Position numbers and translations under genes: made by a program. Below the pieces are notes generated by a model, which did not search any database, was not told where the DNA came from, and worked only from the letters and a program-made list of their open reading frames with translations. A DNA stretch of 29,998 nt from a virus. Position 1 is the first letter of the stretch; every line of letters begins with the position of its first letter. Positions 7,887 to 16,473 of the stretch are shown here, one piece after another. The stretch covers positions 1 to 29,998 of the IMG/VR virus record IMGVR_UViG_3300034375_003777, one strand, 5' to 3'.

Positions 7887-9683
7887 TTAATCTCCTAAAC
7901 TTGCATCATCAATTATATTTCTATCCATACTCTGTGCAGTTGTTACATCGTTTGCTACAACGTATGCTTGTACTGGTTGTTGAGATTGACCTCCAATAGC
8001 TGCTGCTAATTGATTTGTATCACTTTGACCAACTATATTAAATGATGGTGGTGTAGATGCTCCAGTTGGTACACTTCCTCCTTGACTTCCCCCACTACTA
8101 GCACTTCCTCCAGCTTTTAAAGCTGATAATGCTTTACTTGTAGATGCAACTGATGATGCTATACCTAATCCAAGAGAAACATTGTTTAAAGTTTTTTCTA
8201 CTTTTGCAAGTGCTAAACCTCCAGGTATTAATGCATATTTAGCAGTTACTGCTGCATTTGCTGCTCTTGTTGAAATTACTTGTTTTGCAATACCAACTGC
8301 GTTTTCTCCAACTATTGCTGCTGCTTGTAATGCTTTGTTTTTACCAGCTAATTGTCCAAGTAATGCAAACCCTTTTGCAACATTATCTATTGCTAACATT
8401 CTTATATTTTGTTTTGCTTCTTCTAATGTTGTTTGTATAGCTAAATCTTCTTCTGCAAATGTTTTATTAACCTCAGCTAACTTAGTCTTGTAATCGGTTT
8501 CTGCTGCAAGTAATCTTTCTTTTTTTTCTGCATCGTCTGTAATTTCTCTTTCAATTAACTCTTTATTTAATTCATATTCTTGCTCTAATTCTAATCTTTC
8601 TTTATCTCTTTCTGATTTACCAAAAAGAGCAATCTCATTCATTATTTCTTTTTGTTCTCTTAATAAAGAATTTGCATTTGTTTGTTGTTCACTTCTAAAA
8701 CCAGTTATTTGTGCTTCAATAGCTGCTTGTTCGTTAAGTGCTTCTTGATATGCTTTTTGTAACTCTATATTTTCTTTATTCTTTGATAATTCAGCAGCAG
8801 CAGATGCAACTGCAATAGCTGCATTTTCTTTCATTGCTTTTTCTTGCTCATCTAATACTAAAGCAAGTTCTTCATTAGCTTTTATTCTTTCTTCAATACT
8901 TTTACTTTCATCATCTCGTATTTGTCTTAATTGCTCTGCTTGTCTGTCATATTTTTCAATTAATCCTTGATTTAATACTGCTGCTAATTCTGCTGATTTT
9001 GCTAACTCTACATTACCTTTTGCAGCTTTAACAGTTTCACTTGCATAATTTGAAATAGCTTCTGCACTGCTTTTAACAATCTCTACACCTTTATCAAATA
9101 CATCATTAACTCCAGTTAAAACATCTAATGATTCTTTACCAGCACTTTTTACATCTTCTAATGCACCAGCAAAATCTCCACTAAAAACTTTCTTTACTGC
9201 ACTTGCTAAAAAACCAAGAGTATCTAAGAAACTTTCAAATCGTTCTACAATGTTTGCCTTTATACTTGCTCCTAATTGCTTAACACTTTCTAATGGGTCA
9301 TCAAAAATAGCTTTGAAAAAATCCGTTACCTTCGTGCCATTGTCTATAATGAATCCTACAAAATCATTAAAAGCAATACTAACAACTTCAAATGATGTAT
9401 TAAAGAAATCAGCAGCCTTTTGATTCTGCATAAAGATATCTTTTAGTGTAGCAAAAGCAGCAATTGCTAATCCAATACCAGCAGCCTTTATAGCATTACC
9501 AATACCTCTTATACCTTTTGCAGCTTGTCCAGATGCACTTTCAACATTTTTTAGAGATTTAGCAGTATCTTTATTTGAACTTACTACCTCTTTGTTTAAA
9601 TCTTCAACACTCTTTGCAACACTATCAATTCCTTTTAAGGCTTTATTAGTTTTTGCTTCTAGCTCTACAATTATCTTTTCCAT
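7887..9683 (-). CDS. Tail tape measure protein
   Basis: 598 aa. It sets tail length and is ejected with DNA. The order is an N-terminal coiled coil (residues 1-50), a hydrophobic helix (AIKAAGIGLAIAAFATL, about 65-81), a second hydrophobic region near 105-115, long charged coiled coils (about 230-420), Ala-rich helices and a low-complexity Ser/Gly stretch (GGSASSGGSQGGSVPTG). At about 1.5 angstrom per residue the tail would be near 90 nm. The function is supported by length, coiled-coil and transmembrane-like content, and position within the tail genes. It overlaps the 47-aa ORF by 13 bases. Confidence 0.85.
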   Translation of the reverse strand: MEKIIVELEAKTNKALKGIDSVAKSVEDLNKEVVSSNKDTAKSLKNVESASGQAAKGIRGIGNAIKAAGIGLAIAAFATLKDIFMQNQKAADFFNTSFEVVSIAFNDFVGFIIDNGTKVTDFFKAIFDDPLESVKQLGASIKANIVERFESFLDTLGFLASAVKKVFSGDFAGALEDVKSAGKESLDVLTGVNDVFDKGVEIVKSSAEAISNYASETVKAAKGNVELAKSAELAAVLNQGLIEKYDRQAEQLRQIRDDESKSIEERIKANEELALVLDEQEKAMKENAAIAVASAAAELSKNKENIELQKAYQEALNEQAAIEAQITGFRSEQQTNANSLLREQKEIMNEIALFGKSERDKERLELEQEYELNKELIEREITDDAEKKERLLAAETDYKTKLAEVNKTFAEEDLAIQTTLEEAKQNIRMLAIDNVAKGFALLGQLAGKNKALQAAAIVGENAVGIAKQVISTRAANAAVTAKYALIPGGLALAKVEKTLNNVSLGLGIASSVASTSKALSALKAGGSASSGGSQGGSVPTGASTPPSFNIVGQSDTNQLAAAIGGQSQQPVQAYVVANDVTTAQSMDRNIIDDASLGD

Positions 9684-9814
9684 TTTATTTCTTGTTTTTG
9701 TCTTTTAAATACTTCTTTAAAACTTTCTGGAAACTTATTCTTTCCTTTTGCTATTTGTACTATCTCAGATTTACAATCTGTATCTCTTAACAATTCTAAT
9801 ATCTCTTTTATCAT
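9671..9814 (-). CDS. Small basic ORF (47 aa) between tail hub and tape measure
   Basis: The ATG at 9814 overlaps the stop codon of the 777-aa tail gene (TAATG), and the frame ends 13 bases inside the tape-measure gene. The sequence begins MIKEILELLRDTDCKSEIVQ and is Lys-rich at the C-terminus. It fills a 130-base gap in a genome with almost no other gaps, which argues for a real gene. Function unknown. A tail-assembly cofactor is possible from position. Confidence 0.6.
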   Translation of the reverse strand: MIKEILELLRDTDCKSEIVQIAKGKNKFPESFKEVFKRQKQEIKWKR

Positions 9815-12147
9815 TATGACGTTGTTACATTTATAGTTGTTGTTGTTGATACATTGCCATTAAAGTCTGTTGCAGCTACTCCAAATGCGTAAGTTGTTGC
9901 ACTTGCTAAACCAGTTATTGTAACGCAATAAAAGTCTTGTATCGGTGTTGCTGATACTCTTTGCACAAGCACTCCATCTTGTGTAACAGAATAACTTTTT
10001 ACACCTACTCCAGTACCATCACTTGATGCTGCCCAACAGAAATAAACTTGATTCGTACCTACTATTGGTGTGCCAATTACTGGTGCAGTTGGTGGTGTTG
10101 TATCTGGTGGTATTGCTGGTGCTGGTGGTGTATAGATATCGTTTAACAACTCTAAATCAGATTTACCAGTAAGCATATTTGTTTTTATACTATTAATCTT
10201 ATACGTTGTACCACTAATATTAAATCTGTCTGCTAGTGTGTAGTTAAGTAATATTCTTAAAGGTAGATATGCAGTTACTTTTGTTAATCTGTTTGTTGCA
10301 TCAAATACATCAGAAATATAATCTTTATGGTACGCTTCAAATAAAGTATTTGTAAATGTATTATCTAAAGCATATTCGTTTATCTCATTATTAAAGTTTA
10401 TATTATACTTACTTGTTGATGATGATAATGCAACACTATTTGAAGGTATATTATATTGTGCAACTTCTGAATGACTGCTTGTATTATCTAAAAAAGATAT
10501 ACTTGTTGTGTTTTGTAATATAGGGTAGAACAATAAAGGCTTACCATAATAAGGAGATTGATTGTCATCTACATACCAACCATATTGAACAGTTGTTAGT
10601 GTATCAGTATCTAAATCTGTTAATCTTTCATAAAGCATATGAGAGAAAGGTGTTTTAACCTTGTATATTTTACCATCTAAATTCTCTCCACTTGTGTACT
10701 CTATTTTTCCCCAAGTGTTGTTAAATAGTTGTGAATGTTTACTAGCTAAAAAAGTTTTTGTATCTCCGTGTTCAAATGTTATTTCTTTAAATGGTAAAGC
10801 AACATTAACAGAACTTTTATCTCTATCAACAAACTCAGTTATATCGTAAGAAACACCATCACTATAAAAGTCATCTAACGTTTTTACAATTACTTCATCT
10901 GTATCATTATCAACATAAGATGTTAGATTAAACATTTTAAAAATACCAGTTAAGAAATCAATACATTTTATATCTGGTATCTGTTGTGTAATAATAAAAT
11001 CAAAAGCGTTTGTGTGAGAAAAAGATGCAGATGTATAAGTATTAAATGATTCTAAACCAGCCAAAAGTCTATATCCAATATCCCAAGTAACTTCTGAGAA
11101 TGTAACGTTTTGAGCTGATTGTATAATAACATTATAATTACCTTGTGATGTACCTATATCGTCTTTTGTTATATCTAAGTCTCCAGTAACACTACCACTA
11201 TTGTAAATTTCTGTTCCGTTTAATTGTACAGAAACACTATAAGAAAAACCACTTGTTGTTCTTAGTTTTAAATCTAGCTTAGTATATCTGCTTGGAGCAC
11301 CAGCAACATATAAAGTAGATGTGTTTGACATTGATGTAAAAGTTTGACCTACATTTGTAGCAGTCCAAGTATTAACCAAAGATTCTACCTCTGTTGCAGT
11401 TGGGGATTCTACATAGCCTTTTTTTCTATGCAACCACATAAACAAATTGTAGTAAGGTGTATTTGTACTATTAAAGAAATCATTGCTAAAAGTTATTCCG
11501 TAGTTTGTGCCTATTGCTTGTATAATAGTATCTACTCTTATTGCATATTTTAAATCATCCCAAGATACTCCGTGTAAATGACTACCACCACCAGTTTCAT
11601 AGTAAACGTTACCATCTAAGTTAGCAGAAGAATCTGAATCGTAATGTAATTGTTGCGTATGTGTTATTAATGGTGCTATAATATCACTTGTTGCTGGGTT
11701 TGCTTTTAACTTTGTTTTTACATTTGCAGCATTGTAAACTAAAGTGTTTGAGTTTAAATCACTTAAAGCACCTAGTTTATCTTCTCCAAGTAAGTCTTTT
11801 AAAGTAACTGTGTTGCCAGTAAATCTAACCTTGTATGTATAAGGTACATTGTTTCTTAAATCAACACCTTCAAGTTTTATTTTACCTTTTCTAAACTTTA
11901 AATAATTTAATTCTAAGGTTGCATTTACTCTACCTCTACCATCAAAACCATTTGTAATACTATTGTTATAATAGTGTTTAAATATCTTATTGTTCTCTTT
12001 TGTTGCTGGTAGTGTGAATGTCTTTGAATAGTCTGTAAACACTTTCTGAACGTCTTTTACGTTCTGTATTGTTTGTGTTAGTACAACACTTTCATCATCA
12101 AATAAATCTACTCTCTGACCTTCTATGTATAGTTGTATTTTTTGCAT
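9814..12147 (-). CDS. Large tail protein (hub/tip-like) with C-terminal fibronectin type III domain
   Basis: 777 aa. The N-terminus (MQKIQLYIEGQRVDLFDDES followed by VFTDYSKTFTLPATKENNKI) is a family I recognise from Bacteroidota phages and place at the tail tip. After a long beta-rich body there is a Pro-rich hinge (PPAPAIPPDTTPPTAPVIG, about 672-690) and a roughly 85-residue FN3 domain (VYFCWAASSDGTGV to the end). FN3 domains on tail-tip proteins often contact host surface glycans. It lies upstream of the tape measure, a position compatible with a distal-tail or hub role. No lysozyme or peptidase motif is visible. Confidence 0.65.
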   Translation of the reverse strand: MQKIQLYIEGQRVDLFDDESVVLTQTIQNVKDVQKVFTDYSKTFTLPATKENNKIFKHYYNNSITNGFDGRGRVNATLELNYLKFRKGKIKLEGVDLRNNVPYTYKVRFTGNTVTLKDLLGEDKLGALSDLNSNTLVYNAANVKTKLKANPATSDIIAPLITHTQQLHYDSDSSANLDGNVYYETGGGSHLHGVSWDDLKYAIRVDTIIQAIGTNYGITFSNDFFNSTNTPYYNLFMWLHRKKGYVESPTATEVESLVNTWTATNVGQTFTSMSNTSTLYVAGAPSRYTKLDLKLRTTSGFSYSVSVQLNGTEIYNSGSVTGDLDITKDDIGTSQGNYNVIIQSAQNVTFSEVTWDIGYRLLAGLESFNTYTSASFSHTNAFDFIITQQIPDIKCIDFLTGIFKMFNLTSYVDNDTDEVIVKTLDDFYSDGVSYDITEFVDRDKSSVNVALPFKEITFEHGDTKTFLASKHSQLFNNTWGKIEYTSGENLDGKIYKVKTPFSHMLYERLTDLDTDTLTTVQYGWYVDDNQSPYYGKPLLFYPILQNTTSISFLDNTSSHSEVAQYNIPSNSVALSSSTSKYNINFNNEINEYALDNTFTNTLFEAYHKDYISDVFDATNRLTKVTAYLPLRILLNYTLADRFNISGTTYKINSIKTNMLTGKSDLELLNDIYTPPAPAIPPDTTPPTAPVIGTPIVGTNQVYFCWAASSDGTGVGVKSYSVTQDGVLVQRVSATPIQDFYCVTITGLASATTYAFGVAATDFNGNVSTTTTINVTTS

Positions 12148-13212
12148 TTACCTTATGTCATTTAAAACATTATAAGAATTATCAAACTCTATTGTGTATT
12201 CTACTAATCTATCGTTTACACTTGTTTTGTATGTAATATTACTTGTCTTTATATTTATAGGATATACTTGATTGTTTGCGTTTGTAATCCATACCTTTTC
12301 AGATAACATCATCTGCTTAAACACTTCATTGTATGATTCGTTTACAAAACCACTACTTAAAGAAACAGATTCGTTTGCTTCTATATTAAAATCTCTTTTT
12401 GTGTGATTGTAGGTATTATAAGTGTTGTTTGATGCTAGTATATTTGCTTTATAGCTTTCTCTTTTTGTAGTCATTTTCTCAACTGACTTTTTAAAGAAAT
12501 ACAAATCTTGCAACACTCCAAACTTGTTTATAAATGTTGTCTTGTAAGGTGTGAATTTACACTCGCTTAATTGTGTTATTTTTATAGTTGATGTTTCTGA
12601 ACCAGAATCTCCAGTATATTGAATGGTTGCTTTTGCAGCTTGGTCATCAGTATAAGATGCATAAACTACTTTATCTTGTGATTGGTCTGATAAAGAAAAG
12701 GTTTCTGTATTTAAAAGACCATTATCTGAATCATAAAATCTAACTGTTACAGTTCTATCTGTTTGAATTGGTATCTTTATCTCATCTCCAGATTCTATAA
12801 ACATTTCACTATTACTCATTAACAAGCCTTCATATTCAAAAGAATAGTTTGCACCATCTTCAAAATAGCCATAACTCTCAAAGGCTAAATCTGTGCTTAT
12901 TGCTTGTGATAATTGTATGCCATTACCATCAAATGCAGTAAGCGTTGTTCTTACCCATTTACAAAATTGTTCAGCAGAGGATTCATAATCTCCTTCAAAA
13001 GTTATATCTAAATAGTCTCTTATAAGTTCTGATATTTCAAAAGATATTTTAGTTGTGTTTAGTATTATCTTTTTACTTAAACTATATTGAGGTGTACCAC
13101 TATATCCAGTTGTTTCATTTCCAGTATAAATCTCAATATCTAAAGTAGCAGTTGCTAAGTCAGTATCTGATACAGATAAAAAGTGTGGACTTCTTGTATT
13201 AATTATTCCCAT
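12148..13212 (-). CDS. Tail protein of unknown function (354 aa)
   Basis: Begins MGIINTRSPHFLSVSDTDLA and is beta-rich throughout. The segment FTPYKTTFINKFGVLQDLYF resembles a conserved region in companion proteins of the large tail-tip family in Bacteroidota phages. The gene overlaps its upstream neighbour by 14 bases and ends immediately before the 777-aa gene, so both belong to one translational block. A baseplate or distal-tail role is inferred from context. No motif proves it. Confidence 0.6.
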   Translation of the reverse strand: MGIINTRSPHFLSVSDTDLATATLDIEIYTGNETTGYSGTPQYSLSKKIILNTTKISFEISELIRDYLDITFEGDYESSAEQFCKWVRTTLTAFDGNGIQLSQAISTDLAFESYGYFEDGANYSFEYEGLLMSNSEMFIESGDEIKIPIQTDRTVTVRFYDSDNGLLNTETFSLSDQSQDKVVYASYTDDQAAKATIQYTGDSGSETSTIKITQLSECKFTPYKTTFINKFGVLQDLYFFKKSVEKMTTKRESYKANILASNNTYNTYNHTKRDFNIEANESVSLSSGFVNESYNEVFKQMMLSEKVWITNANNQVYPINIKTSNITYKTSVNDRLVEYTIEFDNSYNVLNDIR

Positions 13213-13708
13213 TTGTTGTAAATTTTAGTAGTTCTTCAACATCTAATTTGTATGCTTCTATTATGTCTTTGTCTAAGTTTTTAAATGCTTTCTCAAATGG
13301 TTTTGTAAAAAACAAACTTGGCTTTATACCATTATTGTAAATACTTCTTGCTATCATAAATTGTAAAGACTTTCTTGATATGAATTTACCATCTTTACCT
13401 CTTACACCTTTTAAACCTTTTCTTACAATCCATTTATCCATTTTACTTGGAGGTGGCATCTTGTTTGTATAACTATAAGGTGTATTGTATTTCTTTTTTA
13501 TACCACTTACACCCTTGTCTTGAAATATACCATAATCTTCCATTAGAAAGCTCATAGAGAAACTATTTGGACTTACGTTTAAGTCATAGTCTAAACTATT
13601 ATAAAGTGCCTTAGAACTATTCTTTTTACCCTTTGTTAGATTTGTTCTTGATTGTTGAATAACATACTTAGCAAATCTGTTTAGCTCTTGTTGTACGTTC
13701 TTTAACAT
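13199..13708 (-). CDS. Putative tail completion / head-tail joining protein (HK97 gp10-like)
   Basis: 169 aa, basic, with the segment MEDYGIFQDKGVSGIKKKYN and the C-terminal IKPSLFFTKPFEKAFKNL. This pattern (a Tyr-Gly, a 'dkG' turn, then a late Phe-Phe plus helix) resembles gp10-like tail completion proteins. It is followed by tail genes and preceded by a tail-terminator-sized gene, which fits. It overlaps both neighbours by 7-14 bases. The family match is from memory and weak in sequence. Confidence 0.55.
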   Translation of the reverse strand: MLKNVQQELNRFAKYVIQQSRTNLTKGKKNSSKALYNSLDYDLNVSPNSFSMSFLMEDYGIFQDKGVSGIKKKYNTPYSYTNKMPPPSKMDKWIVRKGLKGVRGKDGKFISRKSLQFMIARSIYNNGIKPSLFFTKPFEKAFKNLDKDIIEAYKLDVEELLKFTTNGNN

Positions 13709-14157
13709 ATATCAATATCGTTGTTTACAAGTACATCAAATGTCATTGCCCAACCAGCCATTTCATTTTCAAACCTATCATAGAAAGGCTCTAAACTTGG
13801 TGTGCCATCTAATTGATATAAATCTTGATGTAGTGTGCCTCCTCTTAATACTTGTGCTAGTTTATTAAGAACTGCTAATTGTGTGTTAAGTATATCTTGT
13901 TCGTTGTCGTTACCTCTAAAAATATCAACTACTGCTTCTTTCGAAACATCAACAATATCCATAGACAAAACAGATAGGTTAAAACGTAAAACATTATCTT
14001 CGTTATTTACATTATTTACTATGATGTGTGATAAAGGAAATATAGTTTGTTTACTTAAATCAATCTTTGTTATGTCTCCAGTTGTTACTGTATTTACATT
14101 TACATCTGATAGTAATTGATTCTTTATTGTTTCCGTTACTTGATAAAATCCTTTCAT
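13702..14157 (-). CDS. Putative tail terminator protein
   Basis: 151 aa, an alpha/beta pattern with an N-terminal helix (YQVTETIKNQLLSD) and the strand-rich HIIVNNVNNEDNVLRFNLSV. Size and position beside a gp10-like gene match tail terminator or minor tail proteins. Its ATG at 14157 follows immediately after the TAG that ends the predicted -1 frame extension of the tail assembly chaperone. This tight junction supports the frameshift model. Function is inferred. Confidence 0.5.
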   Translation of the reverse strand: MKGFYQVTETIKNQLLSDVNVNTVTTGDITKIDLSKQTIFPLSHIIVNNVNNEDNVLRFNLSVLSMDIVDVSKEAVVDIFRGNDNEQDILNTQLAVLNKLAQVLRGGTLHQDLYQLDGTPSLEPFYDRFENEMAGWAMTFDVLVNNDIDIC

Positions 14158-14894
14158 CTAAAATTTACTTTTAATTTGTTGTGCTTCAATCTCTGCTTTT
14201 TCTTTTGTGAATGATAAAAAGGTAAAACATTGATGTATATTTAATTTAGTGATATCTTCAAGTTTTCTAACATCTCCTCCAGCGAGACTAAAAATTGATG
14301 AGTACCATCCCCATTTTGTTGAGAAATTAGCTGCTCTTGAATAATCTCCATCTCTGCTTGATTGCTGGAATAAAGAATCGTATGCTTCGATAACTCTATC
14401 CCTAAATTGTAGAAAAAAAAAAGACTACCTATTGCTGCACCCAATGGCATAGCTTTCATTTTCTCTGAATCATTAGCAGTGTATTCTTCTATATTATATT
14501 TACCAGCTTTACTTGTTACAATTGGTCTGTATAATACGTTCATTGCTATATGCATTTTCTGCCAATCAGATGCATTACCATCTAAGTCTACATACTCTCC
14601 TAAAGACATTTCATCTAAGTCTGGTATAAAACCATACTGAATACCATTTAATGTAAACTTGTCTATGTGTGTTGGTGTTTGATTTAACATCTCTGTTAAG
14701 ATATCTACTATTGCTTCAACACTTGACATCTTTAATTTATAACTATCAGATAAAGGAATACCACAAAAGATTTCTATCATCTTTGCATTTAAAAAGCTAC
14801 CTTCTTGATTCTCTTGTGCTACTTTTAAAAACTTCTGATATTGTTCTAAAGTAATCTCATTTAATGATGTTGGTACGTTTATTTCTATCTTCAT
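14158..14894 (-). CDS. Tail assembly chaperone, long form made by -1 slippage at T10
   Basis: Predicted 245-aa product. Residues 1-160 come from the 0 frame. Slippage at 14413-14422 then gives L-Q-F-R-D-R-V-I-E-A-Y and 84 codons in total to TAG at 14160-14158. The extension contains NFSTKWGWYSSIFSLAGGD and LNIHQCFTFLSFTKEKAEIE, which read as ordinary globular protein. In the -1 frame a TAG at 14427-14425 lies just before the T run and no ATG follows, so initiation within that frame is unlikely. The extension fills the 83-base gap before the next ATG exactly. Siphovirus tail chaperones (lambda gpG/gpGT) commonly use -1 frameshifting. A homopolymer sequencing error giving one continuous gene is the main alternative. 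Confidence 0.7.
14241..14894 (-). CDS. Tail assembly chaperone, short (0 frame) form
   Basis: 217 aa, starting at 14894 directly after late promoter element D. The N-terminal two thirds (IEINVPTSLNEITLEQYQKF and LDEMSLGEYVDLDG) look like the tail-chaperone type found in Bacteroidota phages. The segment LGAAIGSLFFFYNLGIEL spans the T10 run (codons 158-161). After that point the 0 frame gives a Gln/Glu-rich tail ending LEEMLENLKISLN, also protein-like. The last 58 codons therefore overlap the -1 frame. Short and long forms would be made in a fixed ratio, as for lambda gpG and gpGT. Confidence 0.75.
   Translation of the reverse strand: MKIEINVPTSLNEITLEQYQKFLKVAQENQEGSFLNAKMIEIFCGIPLSDSYKLKMSSVEAIVDILTEMLNQTPTHIDKFTLNGIQYGFIPDLDEMSLGEYVDLDGNASDWQKMHIAMNVLYRPIVTSKAGKYNIEEYTANDSEKMKAMPLGAAIGSLFFFYNLGIELSKHTILYSSNQAEMEIIQEQLISQQNGDGTHQFLVSLEEMLENLKISLN
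14413..14422 (-). promoter_or_regulatory. Slippery homopolymer (T10) for -1 frameshifting or transcriptional slippage
   Basis: Ten consecutive T on the minus strand, read in the 0 frame as CTT TTT TTT TTC. Any T-TTT-TTT heptamer here allows both tRNAs to re-pair perfectly after a -1 shift. A run of ten is also long enough for RNA polymerase slippage. It sits two bases after the last stop codon in the -1 frame. Confidence 0.7.
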
Positions 14895-14926
14895 AATTAT
14901 ATAATACTTTTTTGTTAATGTTTTAT
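14895..14926 (-). promoter_or_regulatory. Late promoter-like element D (before the tail assembly chaperone)
   Basis: On the minus strand ATAAAAC, 13 bases, then TATTATATAATTATG ending in the start codon at 14894. The element overlaps the last codons of the 50-aa gene. Its 15-base core is identical to element E. Confidence 0.6.
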
Positions 14927-15067
14927 GAAAAAACCCTTACAATTTTCATATGCTTTTGTAAGTAGTAAATAATGTTGAGGTTTTGTTGGCTTTGCAATTC
15001 TTACTTGCTTTCCAGTTCTGTGATGTATAAAGCACTCTACAATTGCAATCATCTGTAAATTATTCAT
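14915..15067 (-). CDS. Small hypothetical protein (50 aa) after TerL
   Basis: The ATG at 15067 directly follows the terminase stop codon (TAGATG). The product starts MNNLQMIAIVECFIHHRTGK and ends in ENCKGFFIKH, with basic character and two Cys. It fills the gap between terminase and the chaperone promoter. I do not recognise it. Immediate adjacency and an uninterrupted frame support a real gene. Confidence 0.6.
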   Translation of the reverse strand: MNNLQMIAIVECFIHHRTGKQVRIAKPTKPQHYLLLTKAYENCKGFFIKH

Positions 15068-16231
15068 CTATCTTATAAAGTATTTACCAGCATTTGGATT
15101 CTTTAACTGAGAAGATATTGCATAACGTGCTGCATCTATACAATGGTTAAAAGCATCAATTGGTTTATTAATAGTGTTACCTTCTCTGTCTTTCATCCAA
15201 GTATAAGACTGCAATTCTTTAATAAGATTCTTGCTTGTGCTTGTTACAAATATTTTGTTTTGGTTTATTAAGTTTATACCATATACAATTGAATCTTTAC
15301 CCTTTGTACAAGGTAGTATCTTATGTCTGTAACTCTTTAGCTCTGCTATTGATTTTGGCTCTGCACTATCTGCATATATTATCTCTTGTATATTGTTTTG
15401 CTTTAATAGATTTGAGATATCTATGTTTAGTAATTTCTTTTGATATATTACCTCGTCAAAAATATAAGCATCATTGTATTTGTATAAAGCTATTAATGTT
15501 GATGGGTCTGCACTATAGCCAAAGTCCATTCCGTAGCATAATAACCTTGCTTCTGCTGGTAGTGTTATTTCTTTCCAATCTGGAATACATACACCCTCTA
15601 AACTTCCTATTTGACCAAGCCCATATACTTTCCACCAGTTACTCCAATACTCTGAATCCTTTGCTTTATCTTTTGCACTCTCTATATCTCTTACAATCGT
15701 TTCTGGTAACGCTTCATTGTCTTTGTATGTTAATGTAATAAAGTCTGCATCATCGTTGCCTACAACTTCTTTATGTGCCCAAAAATTAGCAGTTGGATTA
15801 AAGTCAATCCATATATCTCCACTTGTTCTTATGCTTAGTTGTGTGTATGCTTCAAAGGGTACATTGTTTGCTTCATTCACATACAATACGTTTCTTCTTG
15901 CTCCTCTTAGTTTGTCTGGTTGTTCTACACTAAAGAACTCTATGTAACTACCATTTGTAAAAGTGTATTTTAAAGCAGACCTATTCCATTGATTATCTCT
16001 AAACCTATTGGTTGCTACCATAATTTTTAGAAAGTCCTTCATTGCCCCGCGACGCAAATGCGGTATAGATTCAGATACTACACTTGTTTCAAGCATAGGT
16101 GTTCTTATACATCTATCAATAAGTATAGGCAATATACCAAATGTTTTACCAGCTGATGTACCACCTTGAATTACCTTCTTACGTTTCTTTAACTTGTAAA
16201 GTTTTCTTATTGCAGTTGTAACTTGAAACAC
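15068..16231 (-). CDS. terL: Terminase large subunit
   Basis: 387 aa. This is the ATP-driven packaging motor and headful or cos nuclease. The Walker A motif is GGTSAGKT (23-30) and the Walker B-like strand is VLYVNE (115-120). The nuclease domain carries acidic residues in MDFGYSADPS (Asp236), IIYADSAEP (Asp288) and DAFNHCIDAARYAI (359-372). The start is GTG at 16231, overlapping the small subunit stop in the form TAGTG. No upstream in-frame ATG fits, so GTG is chosen. The short length is typical of compact terminases from Bacteroidota phages. Confidence 0.93.
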   Translation of the reverse strand: MFQVTTAIRKLYKLKKRKKVIQGGTSAGKTFGILPILIDRCIRTPMLETSVVSESIPHLRRGAMKDFLKIMVATNRFRDNQWNRSALKYTFTNGSYIEFFSVEQPDKLRGARRNVLYVNEANNVPFEAYTQLSIRTSGDIWIDFNPTANFWAHKEVVGNDDADFITLTYKDNEALPETIVRDIESAKDKAKDSEYWSNWWKVYGLGQIGSLEGVCIPDWKEITLPAEARLLCYGMDFGYSADPSTLIALYKYNDAYIFDEVIYQKKLLNIDISNLLKQNNIQEIIYADSAEPKSIAELKSYRHKILPCTKGKDSIVYGINLINQNKIFVTSTSKNLIKELQSYTWMKDREGNTINKPIDAFNHCIDAARYAISSQLKNPNAGKYFIR

Positions 16232-16473
16232 TAATCTAAATCAAATAAAGGTTGCTCTGATGTTATAGATATATCTTTTGTTTCTTTTGGTTTACCAGCA
16301 TAATAATTATAGAACATTTGAACGTATTTAAAATTACCTTCTTCAACTCCTTTCTCAAGTGCTTTAAATGCTTTTGGCTCTAATGGAGATAATCGTTCAA
16401 TCATTTGCACTTCTTCTGATTTACTTTTACGACCAGCACCTTCTCTTTTACCACCTCTTTTATTTTCTGACAT
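16231..16473 (-). CDS. terS: Putative terminase small subunit (short)
   Basis: 80 aa, with a basic Gly-rich N-terminus (KRGGKREGAGRKSKSEE) followed by a helical region (PLEPKAFKALEKGVEEGNFK). It overlaps terL by one base, the classical arrangement. It is shorter than many TerS proteins and lacks an obvious separate helix-turn-helix. The basic N-terminal segment is common in this position in Bacteroidota phages. It would recognise the packaging site and recruit TerL. Confidence 0.7.
   Translation of the reverse strand: MSENKRGGKREGAGRKSKSEEVQMIERLSPLEPKAFKALEKGVEEGNFKYVQMFYNYYAGKPKETKDISITSEQPLFDLD

Noticed and set aside
15235-15738. Plus-strand frame (167 codons) opposite the terminase large subunit
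   Set aside because: It lies entirely antisense to motif-bearing TerL sequence and reads as Leu/Tyr/Cys-rich translation of AT-rich complement.
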